From a virus: 25,564 bases of DNA. Position numbers and translations under genes: made by a program. Position 1 is the stretch's first letter; each line of letters starts with the position of its first letter. The notes under the pieces were generated by a model. The model was not told where the DNA came from. It was given only the letters and a program-made list of their open reading frames with translations, and searched no databases. Location of the stretch: positions 1-25,564 of IMG/VR virus record IMGVR_UViG_3300042465_003163; one strand, written 5' to 3'. Below are positions 1 to 6,772 of this stretch, in pieces.

Positions 1-2
1 CT

Positions 3-320
3 ATGTGTAGTAAAAAGAAACAAAGAGTAAACAAAGTGTACATGAAAGGTCAGAATGTTATTAACCTGTATAAGCAAAAGGTAACTAATGCTTATAGTAA
101 TTTTATATTCAAGACATTATTCCCAGAAAGTCCTATAACACAGTTCTTTATTGAAACTGAGGAAACAGATGTAGATTATAAAAATACACTCTCTTTTAAA
201 GATCTTAATATCAGTAAAGACCAAATAGTTGGTGTATTTATTACTGAAGGCATATTACCTAAAAACTTTCATGAGTTAGACAGGGACTTTAATGCTTTAC
301 CAAGATTAAAGAAAGCATAA
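3..320 (+). CDS. Hypothetical protein, possibly 5'-truncated
   Basis: A 105-residue reading frame starts at an ATG two bases inside the window, so a longer upstream version cannot be excluded. The N-terminus is lysine-rich (MCSKKKQRVNK) and the rest is a mixed, soluble-looking protein with acidic patches. I see no signal peptide, membrane segment or known motif. It is followed directly by a terminator hairpin, so it is probably the last gene of an upstream transcription unit. I do not recognise the family. The coding call rests on codon use typical of the window and the clean terminator behind it. Confidence 0.7.
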   Translation: MCSKKKQRVNKVYMKGQNVINLYKQKVTNAYSNFIFKTLFPESPITQFFIETEETDVDYKNTLSFKDLNISKDQIVGVFITEGILPKNFHELDRDFNALPRLKKA

Positions 321-327
321 TATTAAT

Positions 328-353
328 GGGTAGATGTAACAGTCTACCCTTTT
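328..353 (+). terminator. Rho-independent terminator
   Basis: An 8-bp stem (GGGTAGAT paired with GTCTACCC, one G-T wobble) with loop GTAACA is followed by TTTT. It lies 8 nt after the first gene's stop and 12 nt before the next start codon. The T tract is short, so read-through is likely. Confidence 0.75.
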
Positions 354-365
354 AAACTACTAGAT

Positions 366-863
366 ATGAACAGAAATGTAATTATAGAAATAATTGTTGT
401 AGTATTAATGTTATCATTATTAATTTTATTAGTCACACATAAAAAGAAATCAGTCTTTGATTATAAAACATACAATTATGAAAAGTATGATTTAATATTA
501 GGTAAAGATGCTTGTCAAGTATTTTATGCATATAGAGTATCTGAAATGCATGGACTGTCTGTAGAAGGTGCAAAGAAAAGAATATCTCAAGGAGGATCTT
601 ATATTGATGGTTTAAGTAATTACCATCCTAAAGATAAAAAATTGGATATGAAACTAAAACCTTTTATATTCTTAAATCTGGGTTCATTAAATAAAAACTA
701 TTCATTAGATGAAATACATACAGCTGTAATGCATGAAACTATGCACATGGCTATTAAATGTTTTAACTATGATTTAGAAAACCATGAAGAAGATATGATT
801 ACATGGGCTGAGTCTGAGGCTAATAAGATAATTAAACTGTTAAATAAAGAAAAATACATATGA
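366..863 (+). CDS. Membrane-anchored zincin-like metallopeptidase (HExxH)
   Basis: The 165-residue protein opens with a strong hydrophobic helix (about residues 4-24: valine, leucine, isoleucine) followed by HKKK, a signal-anchor arrangement with the short N-terminus inside and the body outside the cytoplasm. Residues 123-127 are HETMH, the zinc-binding HExxH motif, inside a predicted helix. Acidic residues at 141-142 or E149/E151 could be the third ligand. Such motifs mark zincin peptidases, but the substrate is unknown. The stop overlaps the next gene by 4 nt (ATGA), indicating translational coupling. It could be a host-surface or lysis-related protease; that is a guess. Confidence 0.65.
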   Translation: MNRNVIIEIIVVVLMLSLLILLVTHKKKSVFDYKTYNYEKYDLILGKDACQVFYAYRVSEMHGLSVEGAKKRISQGGSYIDGLSNYHPKDKKLDMKLKPFIFLNLGSLNKNYSLDEIHTAVMHETMHMAIKCFNYDLENHEEDMITWAESEANKIIKLLNKEKYI

Positions 864-1069
864 AACAGACAGCAGTAGAATGGTTTTATCAAAGAATCCT
901 AGCAAAAGATATTGAATCAGTATTCAAACAAGCCAAAGAAATGGAGAAAGAGCAGATAAGAGATGCTTTCAATGCTGGTGATTTAGATTCTGATACTTAT
1001 TTTATTCCATTTTTAAAAGAAAGTGATGAATCAGAAAACTACTACAATGAAACCTTTAAATCAGAATAA
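860..1069 (+). CDS. Small conserved phage protein (YYNETF C-terminus)
   Basis: A 69-residue, acidic, mostly helical protein. The pattern of an N-terminal VEWFYQ helix, a QAKEMEKEQIRDAF helix and a terminal YYNETF is one I associate with a common family of small uncharacterised proteins in Bacteroidota phages. No catalytic motif is visible. The start overlaps the preceding stop by 4 nt. The DNA encoding the C-terminal NETFK recurs 166 nt downstream (1212-1226), a possible remnant of a second copy. Confidence 0.75.
   Translation: MKQTAVEWFYQRILAKDIESVFKQAKEMEKEQIRDAFNAGDLDSDTYFIPFLKESDESENYYNETFKSE
1046..1060 (+). repeat. 15-nt direct repeat, copy 1
   Basis: AATGAAACCTTTAAA occurs here, encoding NETFK at the end of the YYNETF protein, and again at 1212-1226. 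Confidence 0.7.
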
Positions 1070-1070
1070 G

Positions 1071-1211
1071 ATGAATGAAGTAGAATTTTTAAAAAAAATA
1101 TTAAATGAATTAAGTGATGCCAAATATGGTGAAGGTTTAACATTTAATATTTCATATATTGAAATGCTAATTAGCAAAAGAATAAAAGAATTAAAAACTA
1201 AATCAGAGTAA
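1071..1211 (+). CDS. Small hypothetical protein
   Basis: A 46-residue helical protein when started at the ATG 1 nt after the preceding stop. In-frame ATGs at 1023 and 1047 exist, but they lie inside the conserved C-terminal coding region of the previous gene, so I prefer 1071. It is rich in lysine, glutamate and leucine and shows no known motif. It resembles the short helical proteins often found between phage genes. Function unknown. Confidence 0.55.
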   Translation: MNEVEFLKKILNELSDAKYGEGLTFNISYIEMLISKRIKELKTKSE

Positions 1212-1226
1212 AATGAAACCTTTAAA
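1212..1226 (+). repeat. 15-nt direct repeat, copy 2
   Basis: Second copy of AATGAAACCTTTAAA, upstream of the lipoprotein start. It may be a fragment of a deleted paralogue of the YYNETF gene. Confidence 0.7.
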
Positions 1227-1236
1227 AATAAAAAAA

Positions 1237-1485
1237 ATGAAAAAGATAATAATACTGATAACAATAGTAACAGCAGGCTTCACTTATAGTTGTAAGAAAA
1301 ATAATCCTACACCTAATAAGCCCTGTAATTGTGGTATAATACAGTCAGATAATGTATCCAACTACTCAGTAGATATAAAGAATGACTGTTCAGGTAATGT
1401 AAAGACATGGACCTTATCACAGTCTGATTGGATGACAGCCTATGTAGGCACCCACTATTGTATTACTAATACCACAAGCTGGTAA
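1237..1485 (+). CDS. Phage-encoded lipoprotein
   Basis: From the ATG at 1237 the protein has 82 residues and begins with a lipoprotein signal peptide: MKK, a hydrophobic stretch, then TYSC, with the lipobox cysteine at residue 19 followed by KK and a proline/asparagine linker. An in-frame ATG at 1213 would add a lysine-rich MKPLKIKK and keep the signal. The mature part has four further cysteines (CNC pair, C59 and C83 on the longer numbering), suggesting disulfides in the periplasm or at the surface. Its last codon overlaps the next start (TAATG). Phage lipoproteins are known to exclude superinfecting phages or to alter receptors. That role is inferred here, not shown. Confidence 0.75.
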   Translation: MKKIIILITIVTAGFTYSCKKNNPTPNKPCNCGIIQSDNVSNYSVDIKNDCSGNVKTWTLSQSDWMTAYVGTHYCITNTTSW

Positions 1486-1877
1486 TGGAAAAGAAAAAGA
1501 AATACTGTTCAGGTTGTGAATCTGAGCAATATATCTGGAAAGCACATGAAGGAAATAAGTATTGTAAAAATTGCTGGGGTAAGATCCAGTCTAAAGATCC
1601 TGATCATAAGGTGATACCACAAGTTTCTGCAAAAAGAAAGAAACTTGATGTTGAGTATCTTAAATTAAGGGCAAAACATATGGAAAAGTTTCCGTTATGC
1701 CAAATTAAAGTTGCTGGCTGTACTAATATGGGTACAGATATACATCATACATATGCAGGCTCTAATAGAGATGCATTTTACTTGATTCAGTCAACTTGGG
1801 CTGTAACATGTAGAAATTGTCATAATTATGTGCATGAAAATCCAGCAAAAGCAAGAACAATGGGTTGGTTAAAATAA
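1485..1877 (+). CDS. HNH endonuclease with N-terminal zinc ribbon
   Basis: This 130-residue protein has two cysteine pairs near the N-terminus (C8/C11 and C27/C30), forming a probable zinc ribbon, then a basic helix (KRKKLDVEYLKLRAKHMEK). The HNH core follows: C72/C79, the catalytic DIHH (H87, H88), and W105 leading to CRNCH (C109, C112, H113) with H117. The arrangement matches the small HNH/NinG-like nucleases common in Bacteroidota phages. It may act in recombination or branch processing, or as a free-standing nuclease. It starts in a TAATG overlap with the lipoprotein gene. Confidence 0.85.
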   Translation: MEKKKKYCSGCESEQYIWKAHEGNKYCKNCWGKIQSKDPDHKVIPQVSAKRKKLDVEYLKLRAKHMEKFPLCQIKVAGCTNMGTDIHHTYAGSNRDAFYLIQSTWAVTCRNCHNYVHENPAKARTMGWLK

Positions 1878-1890
1878 AATACAATTAATT

Positions 1891-2142
1891 ATGAATACAA
1901 ATAATATAACTAAAAGACCATGTGTACTTGTAGCACATGCTCATTTTTGTGATAGTCCTCATTATTATATTACTGATAAAAAAACTAAAAAAGTAAAGTA
2001 TTTTACTGATGAAAAAGCTGAACATTATATAGATAAACACAGTGAAAAAGGGTATGATGAAACTTTAGTAAAAAATTATACCTTTAATCCAGATTTTCCT
2101 GAGTATCAAATAAATGGTAAAGGGCCTGAAGTATACGGTTAA
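1891..2142 (+). CDS. Hypothetical protein, histidine-rich N-terminus
   Basis: An 83-residue protein of unknown family. Histidines, cysteines and aromatic residues cluster in the first 27 residues (AHAHFCDSPHYYI), and a second segment holds HYIDKH. This could be metal binding, but no recognised motif is present. It sits between two zinc-containing DNA-associated proteins with short gaps (13 and 11 nt), as part of one operon. No signal peptide or membrane segment. Confidence 0.65.
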   Translation: MNTNNITKRPCVLVAHAHFCDSPHYYITDKKTKKVKYFTDEKAEHYIDKHSEKGYDETLVKNYTFNPDFPEYQINGKGPEVYG

Positions 2143-2153
2143 AATAAATTGAT

Positions 2154-2516
2154 ATGAAAACATTAAGACATGCTAAAGGTATTGAATGCAATCATCCACA
2201 TGTCATTGAGGTTATTTTAAGTAAATTTGTTACTTGTCCTCATTGTAAGATATTGCTAAGAGATCCTGATATTAAAACTAAATTTGAACAGCAAAGAATA
2301 TCTGAAATTGAAAATGAAAAGTCTAAATTAGAAGACTTGGATAAAAAATTAATTGAAGAAAAACAAGTTATTTTTTCAGGTAATACTTTTAAATGCCCAA
2401 AATGTAATTCATTTATGGTACAAAGAATAAATAGTAAAACCAGTGAAATATTTTTTGGGTGTAAAGCATATCCAATATGTAAAGCAACTAAAAACGTAAA
2501 AATTATAAAAAGATGA
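2154..2516 (+). CDS. Topoisomerase-type C4 zinc-finger protein
   Basis: A 120-residue protein. The C-terminal third carries CPKC (C81, C84), an aromatic/glycine turn (FFGC, C103) and C109, the signature of the C4 zinc finger found at the end of bacterial topoisomerase I. An upstream CPHC (C28, C31) with C12 and H14 suggests a second zinc site. Residues 42-70 look like a charged coiled coil linking the two. It probably binds single-stranded or duplex DNA. It overlaps the SF2 helicase gene by 4 nt, so the two are likely translated together and may act together. Confidence 0.75.
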   Translation: MKTLRHAKGIECNHPHVIEVILSKFVTCPHCKILLRDPDIKTKFEQQRISEIENEKSKLEDLDKKLIEEKQVIFSGNTFKCPKCNSFMVQRINSKTSEIFFGCKAYPICKATKNVKIIKR

Positions 2517-3613
2517 AAAGAGAAGAGATACAACAGTTAGCACTTGATGCTACTGATAAGAAAAAAAGATCTGGATTATCATTAGCAACAGGAATTGGCA
2601 AGACTTTAGTAGCCCTATTACACATGGAGAAAAACATAACTCCATTGATGAATGTATTAGTGGTAGCACCTAAGTTAAGTATCTTTACATCTTGGAGAGC
2701 TGAAGCAATAAAGTTTAAAAAGTCACATCTTATGGATAATGTAAAGTTCACAACTTATTTAAGTTTGAATAAACTTGATCCTAGAGAGTATGATATGATA
2801 TACTTTGATGAGGCTCACTCATTATTACCTACACATAAAACATTTTTGGATGAGTATACCGGTAAAATCTTAGGATTAACCGGTACTCCTCCTAAAAATA
2901 CACATAGTGAGAAAGGTGAGATGATGCAAGAGTTCTATCCTATATGTTATGAATATCTTACTGATGATGCTGTTAATGATAATATCTTAAATGATTATAA
3001 AATCATTGTACATGAGATTAAACTAGACAACATCAACAAAAATGTAAAAGCAGGTAGTAAGTATAAACAATTCTTTACTACTGAAGTAGCTAATTATCAG
3101 TACTGGTGTAATAGAATAGATATGTCTAGACCAGGTAAAGAACAACAGATAGCTAGAATCATGAGGATGAAAGCTATGATGGAGTATCCAAGTAAAGAAA
3201 AGTATACTAAACTATTGAGTAATTCAATTAGTTCTAAGTGTATAATATTTGCTAATACTCAAGAACAGGCTGATGTGTTATGCACAAATAGCTATCATAG
3301 TACTAATCCTGAGTCTAATGAGAATCTTAATATGTTTAAGTCAGGTGATATTACCAGACTATCATGTGTATTGCAGTTAAGTGAGGGTATTAATATTCCT
3401 GAGTTAAAGCAATGCATTATTCTACATGCATATGGTAATGAGCGTAAGGCCTCACAACGTATTGGGAGATGTTTACGTCTTGCAGTTGATGAGACAGCTA
3501 CTATTCATATACTATGTTATGTAGATACTATTGATAAGAGTTGGGTTACTGAAGCATTATCAGGATTTGATCAGGATAAAATAGAGTGGAAAAATTTTAA
3601 TATTAAATTATGA
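2513..3613 (+). CDS. Superfamily 2 DNA helicase (UvsW/SNF2-like)
   Basis: A 366-residue protein with the complete SF2 motif series: Walker A ATGIGKT (residues 25-31), motif Ia around VVAPKLS, DEAH (99-102), TGTP (123-126), motif V region SEGINIPEL and motif VI QRIGR (315-319). There is no large accessory domain, so it is a compact two-RecA-fold helicase of the kind used by phages for fork or branch remodelling or replication initiation. The start is fixed by a 4-nt ATGA overlap with the zinc-finger gene, and its own stop overlaps the next start in the same way. Subfamily assignment is less certain than the SF2 call. Confidence 0.92.
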   Translation: MKREEIQQLALDATDKKKRSGLSLATGIGKTLVALLHMEKNITPLMNVLVVAPKLSIFTSWRAEAIKFKKSHLMDNVKFTTYLSLNKLDPREYDMIYFDEAHSLLPTHKTFLDEYTGKILGLTGTPPKNTHSEKGEMMQEFYPICYEYLTDDAVNDNILNDYKIIVHEIKLDNINKNVKAGSKYKQFFTTEVANYQYWCNRIDMSRPGKEQQIARIMRMKAMMEYPSKEKYTKLLSNSISSKCIIFANTQEQADVLCTNSYHSTNPESNENLNMFKSGDITRLSCVLQLSEGINIPELKQCIILHAYGNERKASQRIGRCLRLAVDETATIHILCYVDTIDKSWVTEALSGFDQDKIEWKNFNIKL

Positions 3614-3828
3614 AACCAAAAGAAAAAGCAGAAGAGTTAGTTGAAAAGTTCTATTCAAGAGCCACATCCTATTCTTTAGATAGAAAAAATCAGAATGAAA
3701 ATGCTAAACAATGTGCATTAATTGCAGTTGATGAGATAATGAAACAATGCTATGATTATAGAGATATTGATTTACAAGCATCTTATGATTATTGGGAAGA
3801 AGTTAAATCTGAAATAGAAAAATTATGA
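3610..3828 (+). CDS. Small conserved phage protein
   Basis: A 72-residue, charged, helical protein (NAKQCALIAVDEIMKQ helix, then a YDYWEEVKSEIEKL C-terminus). This pattern is frequent in uncharacterised small proteins of Bacteroidota phages. It is coupled to both neighbours by 4-nt overlaps. No motif gives a function. Confidence 0.75.
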   Translation: MKPKEKAEELVEKFYSRATSYSLDRKNQNENAKQCALIAVDEIMKQCYDYRDIDLQASYDYWEEVKSEIEKL

Positions 3829-4199
3829 CAGCAAAATTAGTTAAAGATAGTAATGGTTATTGGTTAGATTCTAATGATGAAGTTATTAAAGATTTTTTAC
3901 AAGAAGGTAAATTATCTAAAGAGAACTGTGATGAGATATTTGGAGTAGTTGATGTTGATAAGTTGGCAGAAGAAGAAACAAGAAAATATTTACCAGGTTG
4001 TCCTGAAAATATAATGAATTTCATAGCACATAAAAGATTCTTTAAAATAGCTTTTGAACAAGCAATGGAGTTGTATCAACCAAAAGTAATTAATGTTGAT
4101 GTAAAAATGAAAATTGTAAAAGAAGAGTCTACAAAAAATTCACCAGCTAAAACATTTAAATTAGATGAAAATGATTGTTTAATACTTAAAAAAATATAA
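3825..4199 (+). CDS. Hypothetical protein
   Basis: A 124-residue protein. The middle contains a helix (FIAHKRFFKIAFEQAMELY) resembling the helical element in other small proteins of this region, such as ALWQAKRMY at 5543-5905. The N-terminal 40 residues and the lysine-rich C-terminus are unlike anything I recognise. Coupled to the previous gene by a 4-nt overlap. Unknown function. Confidence 0.7.
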   Translation: MTAKLVKDSNGYWLDSNDEVIKDFLQEGKLSKENCDEIFGVVDVDKLAEEETRKYLPGCPENIMNFIAHKRFFKIAFEQAMELYQPKVINVDVKMKIVKEESTKNSPAKTFKLDENDCLILKKI

Positions 4200-4200
4200 G

Positions 4201-4407
4201 ATGTATAAAATAACAAGAACAGTGATAGATTTATCTTCTATCCCAGTAGAATTAAGATGTCATCCTTTAATACCTACAATTAAGCATTCATATGCTGAGT
4301 TTCACTATAGTAAAGAAGGAGATGATGATTCTTTAACAACTTATTTAATTGAGACATATCCTAGTCTTAGACGTAAAATATCATTTTTAATTTATATAGA
4401 TATATGA
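4201..4407 (+). CDS. Small hypothetical protein
   Basis: A 68-residue protein starting 1 nt after the preceding stop. The N-terminal part looks like a small beta fold; the end is hydrophobic (ISFLIYIDI). No recognised family. The stop overlaps the next small membrane-protein gene by 4 nt (ATGA). Confidence 0.6.
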   Translation: MYKITRTVIDLSSIPVELRCHPLIPTIKHSYAEFHYSKEGDDDSLTTYLIETYPSLRRKISFLIYIDI

Positions 4408-4499
4408 AAAAAAGAATTGTAGAAATAATTATATTTTTAATTGGATTTATAGGTGGAAGTGCAATTTTACATTATATATTAAATTATGGCAGAATATGA
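4404..4499 (+). CDS. Single-helix membrane microprotein
   Basis: A 31-residue reading frame: a short basic start (MKKR), one hydrophobic helix (about residues 5-26) with a glycine-rich centre (GFIGG), and a short polar tail. It sits in a 4-nt ATGA overlap with the gene before and overlaps the next start by 14 nt, the same coupling seen between established genes here. That is the main evidence that it is translated. Function unknown. Confidence 0.55.
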   Translation: MKKRIVEIIIFLIGFIGGSAILHYILNYGRI

Positions 4500-4998
4500 T
4501 CAAGACAATGTCAAATTCATAAGAGCACTGGTAAAAATATCTAGTGCTCTTTATGATATTGATGAAATGAAAAAGAATAAGAAGTTTAAGTATGCATTAA
4601 AGAAAGATGTATCTGAATGGCATGAATGGTCTGAAGAGTATATTAAAGAACCAATGAGTGTATTTGGTGATACTGATGCTAATGCTTTAATGACGCTGAT
4701 ACAGATTTTTGATGATTATAGTCATAAAATTCACATAAAAGATGAATTTAATACTAGATTAAACTTATTTTTGGCTAAAATTGCATCAGCAAGATGGGAT
4801 TTAATCCAGCTTGAAGTTGATAATAAATCAAGAATGAGCTTATTGATTAAGAATATAGAAATATTAACTAGTAAAGGTTACTTTAAGTCTTATACAGACT
4901 ATATAGATCCTTATGGTAAAGGTTTTACTGATATTGTTGATTCTATGAATAAAGTAGGAAACACAATAATAGTAGGAACTGAAGAAAATAATTTGTAA
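4486..4998 (+). CDS. Hypothetical helical protein
   Basis: A 170-residue soluble protein, predicted mostly helical (KFIRALVKISSALYDIDEM, then NTRLNLFLAKIASARWDL), ending in a glycine-containing polar tail. I see no catalytic motif, cysteine pair or membrane segment, and I do not recognise the family. The start ATG overlaps the preceding microprotein gene by 14 nt. Confidence 0.75.
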   Translation: MAEYDQDNVKFIRALVKISSALYDIDEMKKNKKFKYALKKDVSEWHEWSEEYIKEPMSVFGDTDANALMTLIQIFDDYSHKIHIKDEFNTRLNLFLAKIASARWDLIQLEVDNKSRMSLLIKNIEILTSKGYFKSYTDYIDPYGKGFTDIVDSMNKVGNTIIVGTEENNL

Positions 4999-5014
4999 AT
5001 TAATATATAAAAAC

Positions 5015-5263
5015 ATGGTTTTGGAAAAGACACATAAAATAACATTGTATAATGATGACAACCATGATTTTTTATATATCATAGCTTGTCTCATTAAAAT
5101 ATGTAAGCACTCACCTGATCAAGCTGAGCAGTGTGCTATAATAGTAGATAATAAAGGTTCATATGATATTATGTCTGGTGCATTTAATGATATCTTTGAT
5201 ATATATAACCAATTATCTGATCTAGAATTAAATGTAGAGATAGGTGAAAGTCAAGTTCATTAA
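5015..5263 (+). CDS. clpS-like: ClpS-like N-end-rule adaptor
   Basis: The 82-residue protein matches the ClpS fold along nearly its whole length: HKITLYNDDNHDF (residues 7-19), a helix ending HSPDQAEQC (32-40), then IIVDNKGSYDIMSG and a final NVEI strand. In ClpS the N-D pair (N34/D35 in E. coli; N13/D14 here) and a histidine (H66) hold the amino group of an N-degron. Here the histidine position, in the segment equivalent to VHYQGK, is aspartate (D45). Cellular ClpS delivers substrates to ClpA/ClpC-ClpP. The phage version could redirect or block that pathway (inference). It ends 2 nt before the next gene. Confidence 0.85.
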   Translation: MVLEKTHKITLYNDDNHDFLYIIACLIKICKHSPDQAEQCAIIVDNKGSYDIMSGAFNDIFDIYNQLSDLELNVEIGESQVH

Positions 5264-5265
5264 GT

Positions 5266-5532
5266 ATGATCAAGGTTATTTGCATTAACTCAAAAAATAA
5301 ACCCAATAAGATTCCTTTAAGTCAATGGCCAGTAGAAAATCAATTCTACACAGTGGTGAAAGTAATGAATATGGGTATTCAAGCTAACACATATGGATAT
5401 GAGTTAGAAGAAATAAATCTTGATGGATGTTTTCCTTATGAATATTATAATGCTAATAGATTTGCTGTAGTAAGTACAAGCAAGACTAAGAAAGCAGAAG
5501 AAATTCTTGAAGAAGATTTTGCATTAGTTTAA
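5266..5532 (+). CDS. Small conserved phage protein, SH3-like beta protein
   Basis: An 88-residue protein with the pattern MIKVICI, PLSQWP, YTVVKV, LEEI, CFPYEYY and RFAVV. This alternation of short strands recalls a family of small beta proteins found in Bacteroidota phages, for which I know no function. It starts 2 nt after the ClpS-like gene, so the two are probably co-translated. The last 18 residues are an acidic tail. Confidence 0.75.
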   Translation: MIKVICINSKNKPNKIPLSQWPVENQFYTVVKVMNMGIQANTYGYELEEINLDGCFPYEYYNANRFAVVSTSKTKKAEEILEEDFALV

Positions 5533-5542
5533 CTTAAATAAA

Positions 5543-5905
5543 ATGAATAAAACAGAATTAGAAGAAGCTGCTGAAAGATATTACATAAACTGTATCCCAT
5601 CAGATAGACATTCATTTATTAATGGTGCTTTATGGCAAGCTAAAAGAATGTATAGTGAGGCAGGATTTATTACTAACAATTTAATTATAAACACTATGGA
5701 AACAATTGACATAAAAGAACTATTAAAGTATTTAGTTCTAAACACTAACCAAAGCAGTCCTTTTCTCTCCCCTGAAATAACACATACCCTCGATCTTTAT
5801 CCTTTATTAAATAAGATTGCAGAACTAAGAGGTATGACTCCAGAAGAAAATGGAGAACAATACAACGCAATAGGTGATGAATTATTTCCACCTAAAATAA
5901 TTTAA
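5543..5905 (+). CDS. Hypothetical protein
   Basis: A 120-residue protein. Residues 1-40 contain the small-helix motif also seen elsewhere in this block (FINGALWQAKRMYSEAG). The second half (ETIDIKELLKYLVLN, then ITHTLDLYPLLNKIAELRG) appears to be a separate small domain, with an internal methionine near residue 52 that could serve as an alternative start. No known function. The leader TTAACTTAAATAAAATG resembles that at 7110. Confidence 0.65.
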   Translation: MNKTELEEAAERYYINCIPSDRHSFINGALWQAKRMYSEAGFITNNLIINTMETIDIKELLKYLVLNTNQSSPFLSPEITHTLDLYPLLNKIAELRGMTPEENGEQYNAIGDELFPPKII

Positions 5906-5917
5906 AAAGAAATAATT

Positions 5918-6010
5918 ATGACTACACTAACATTATTAATAATTCATATAGGTTTTGTCTTATGGTTTTATGTAGGATATAGATTTGGTAAACAATTTAA
6001 AAAAAAATAG
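5918..6010 (+). CDS. Single-helix membrane microprotein
   Basis: A 30-residue frame: a hydrophobic helix (about residues 3-22, TLLIIHIGFVLWFYVGY) and a basic C-terminus (KQFKKK). This layout predicts an inner-membrane peptide with a cytoplasmic C-terminal tail. It lies tightly between two genes (12 nt and 1 nt gaps). Translation is inferred from packing and composition. Function unknown. Confidence 0.5.
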   Translation: MTTLTLLIIHIGFVLWFYVGYRFGKQFKKK

Positions 6011-6011
6011 T

Positions 6012-6185
6012 ATGAAAAAAGAAAATGTATTTGCTACAAGCTTATTTATATACATAGCATGTACTCAGTTATTTAGCATGCATTTTTGGTATTTATGGGC
6101 TCAACATCATGGGTTCTTAAGTACTGTATTTGTAGGTCCTATAGTAGCTGAGATTAAAGGATTCCTGTTTCCATTTTTTATTTAA
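6012..6185 (+). CDS. Two-helix membrane protein
   Basis: From the ATG at 6012, 1 nt after the preceding stop, the protein has 57 residues with two hydrophobic segments (about 6-29 and 36-57) separated by AQHHG. A longer frame opening at 5985 would overlap the previous gene, so I prefer 6012. It is rich in phenylalanine and tryptophan. It could be a small membrane regulator, but no family is recognised. Confidence 0.55.
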   Translation: MKKENVFATSLFIYIACTQLFSMHFWYLWAQHHGFLSTVFVGPIVAEIKGFLFPFFI

Positions 6186-6188
6186 ACT

Positions 6189-6641
6189 ATGGAGTACACT
6201 AAAGATGATGTTATACAAGAGTTAAGAGATTTTTGTAATACACATAAAACCAAAGAAAGACATGTAACTGATAGGAGAAACTATTTAATTGCTATACTTT
6301 ATTATGAATTTGCAATGGCAGAAACAGAAATTGTTTCACACACAAATTTAACTAGTAGAAGTACAATTAATCATGCAAAAAGATCTGGGTATGAGTTATA
6401 TATGACAAAAGATAAAGGTTATCTTGAAAACATTAAAGATTTAGTTATTAAGTATCCGTGTAAATTTAAAGATCTTAATGTAAAAACAAGAACATGTTTA
6501 CCGTCAACAACAATGTCTGTATCATTATCACATCCTAATATTATAATACTTAATAATTATATGAAAGCAAAAAATATTGACAATGTTGATGATGCAGTTA
6601 AAAAATTAATCATATCAGTCTTAAAGTTATGGGAAGAATAA
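6189..6641 (+). CDS. Putative DNA-binding protein: DnaA domain IV-like HTH plus RHH-like tail
   Basis: A 150-residue protein. Residues about 25-70 (RRNYLIAILYYEF..., then SRSTINHAKRSG) resemble the DnaA C-terminal helix-turn-helix, in which a similar STV-HA signature follows two helices. Residues about 107-150 (MSVSLSHPNIIILNNYM..., NVDDAVKKLIISVL) look like a strand plus two helices, as in ribbon-helix-helix proteins. The protein may be a phage transcription or replication regulator. Both domain calls are by eye. The stop lies 13 nt inside the next small gene. Confidence 0.6.
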   Translation: MEYTKDDVIQELRDFCNTHKTKERHVTDRRNYLIAILYYEFAMAETEIVSHTNLTSRSTINHAKRSGYELYMTKDKGYLENIKDLVIKYPCKFKDLNVKTRTCLPSTTMSVSLSHPNIIILNNYMKAKNIDNVDDAVKKLIISVLKLWEE

Positions 6642-6772
6642 AAGAAATATATATTGATTTAATTAATCAGTACGGACATGTGGATGATATTCCACTAGAT
6701 GTTGAAATTGGAGATTATATAGCTAAAAAAAGAGAAAATGAAGAAGAAAGAGAAGAAAAGAGAGATCAGTGA
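6629..6772 (+). CDS. Small acidic hypothetical protein
   Basis: A 47-residue frame starting inside the 3' end of the regulator gene (13-nt overlap) and overlapping the next small frame by 35 nt. It has an ordered-looking N-terminal half (IYIDLINQYGHVDDIPLDV) and a highly charged C-terminus of alternating glutamate, lysine and arginine. Support comes from gene packing and composition only. Function unknown. Confidence 0.45.
   Translation: MGRIKEIYIDLINQYGHVDDIPLDVEIGDYIAKKRENEEEREEKRDQ

Noticed and set aside
2503-2751. Two overlapping - strand frames at 2240-2533 and 2503-2751
   Set aside because: They are antisense to the zinc-finger and SF2 helicase genes, both supported by clear motifs.
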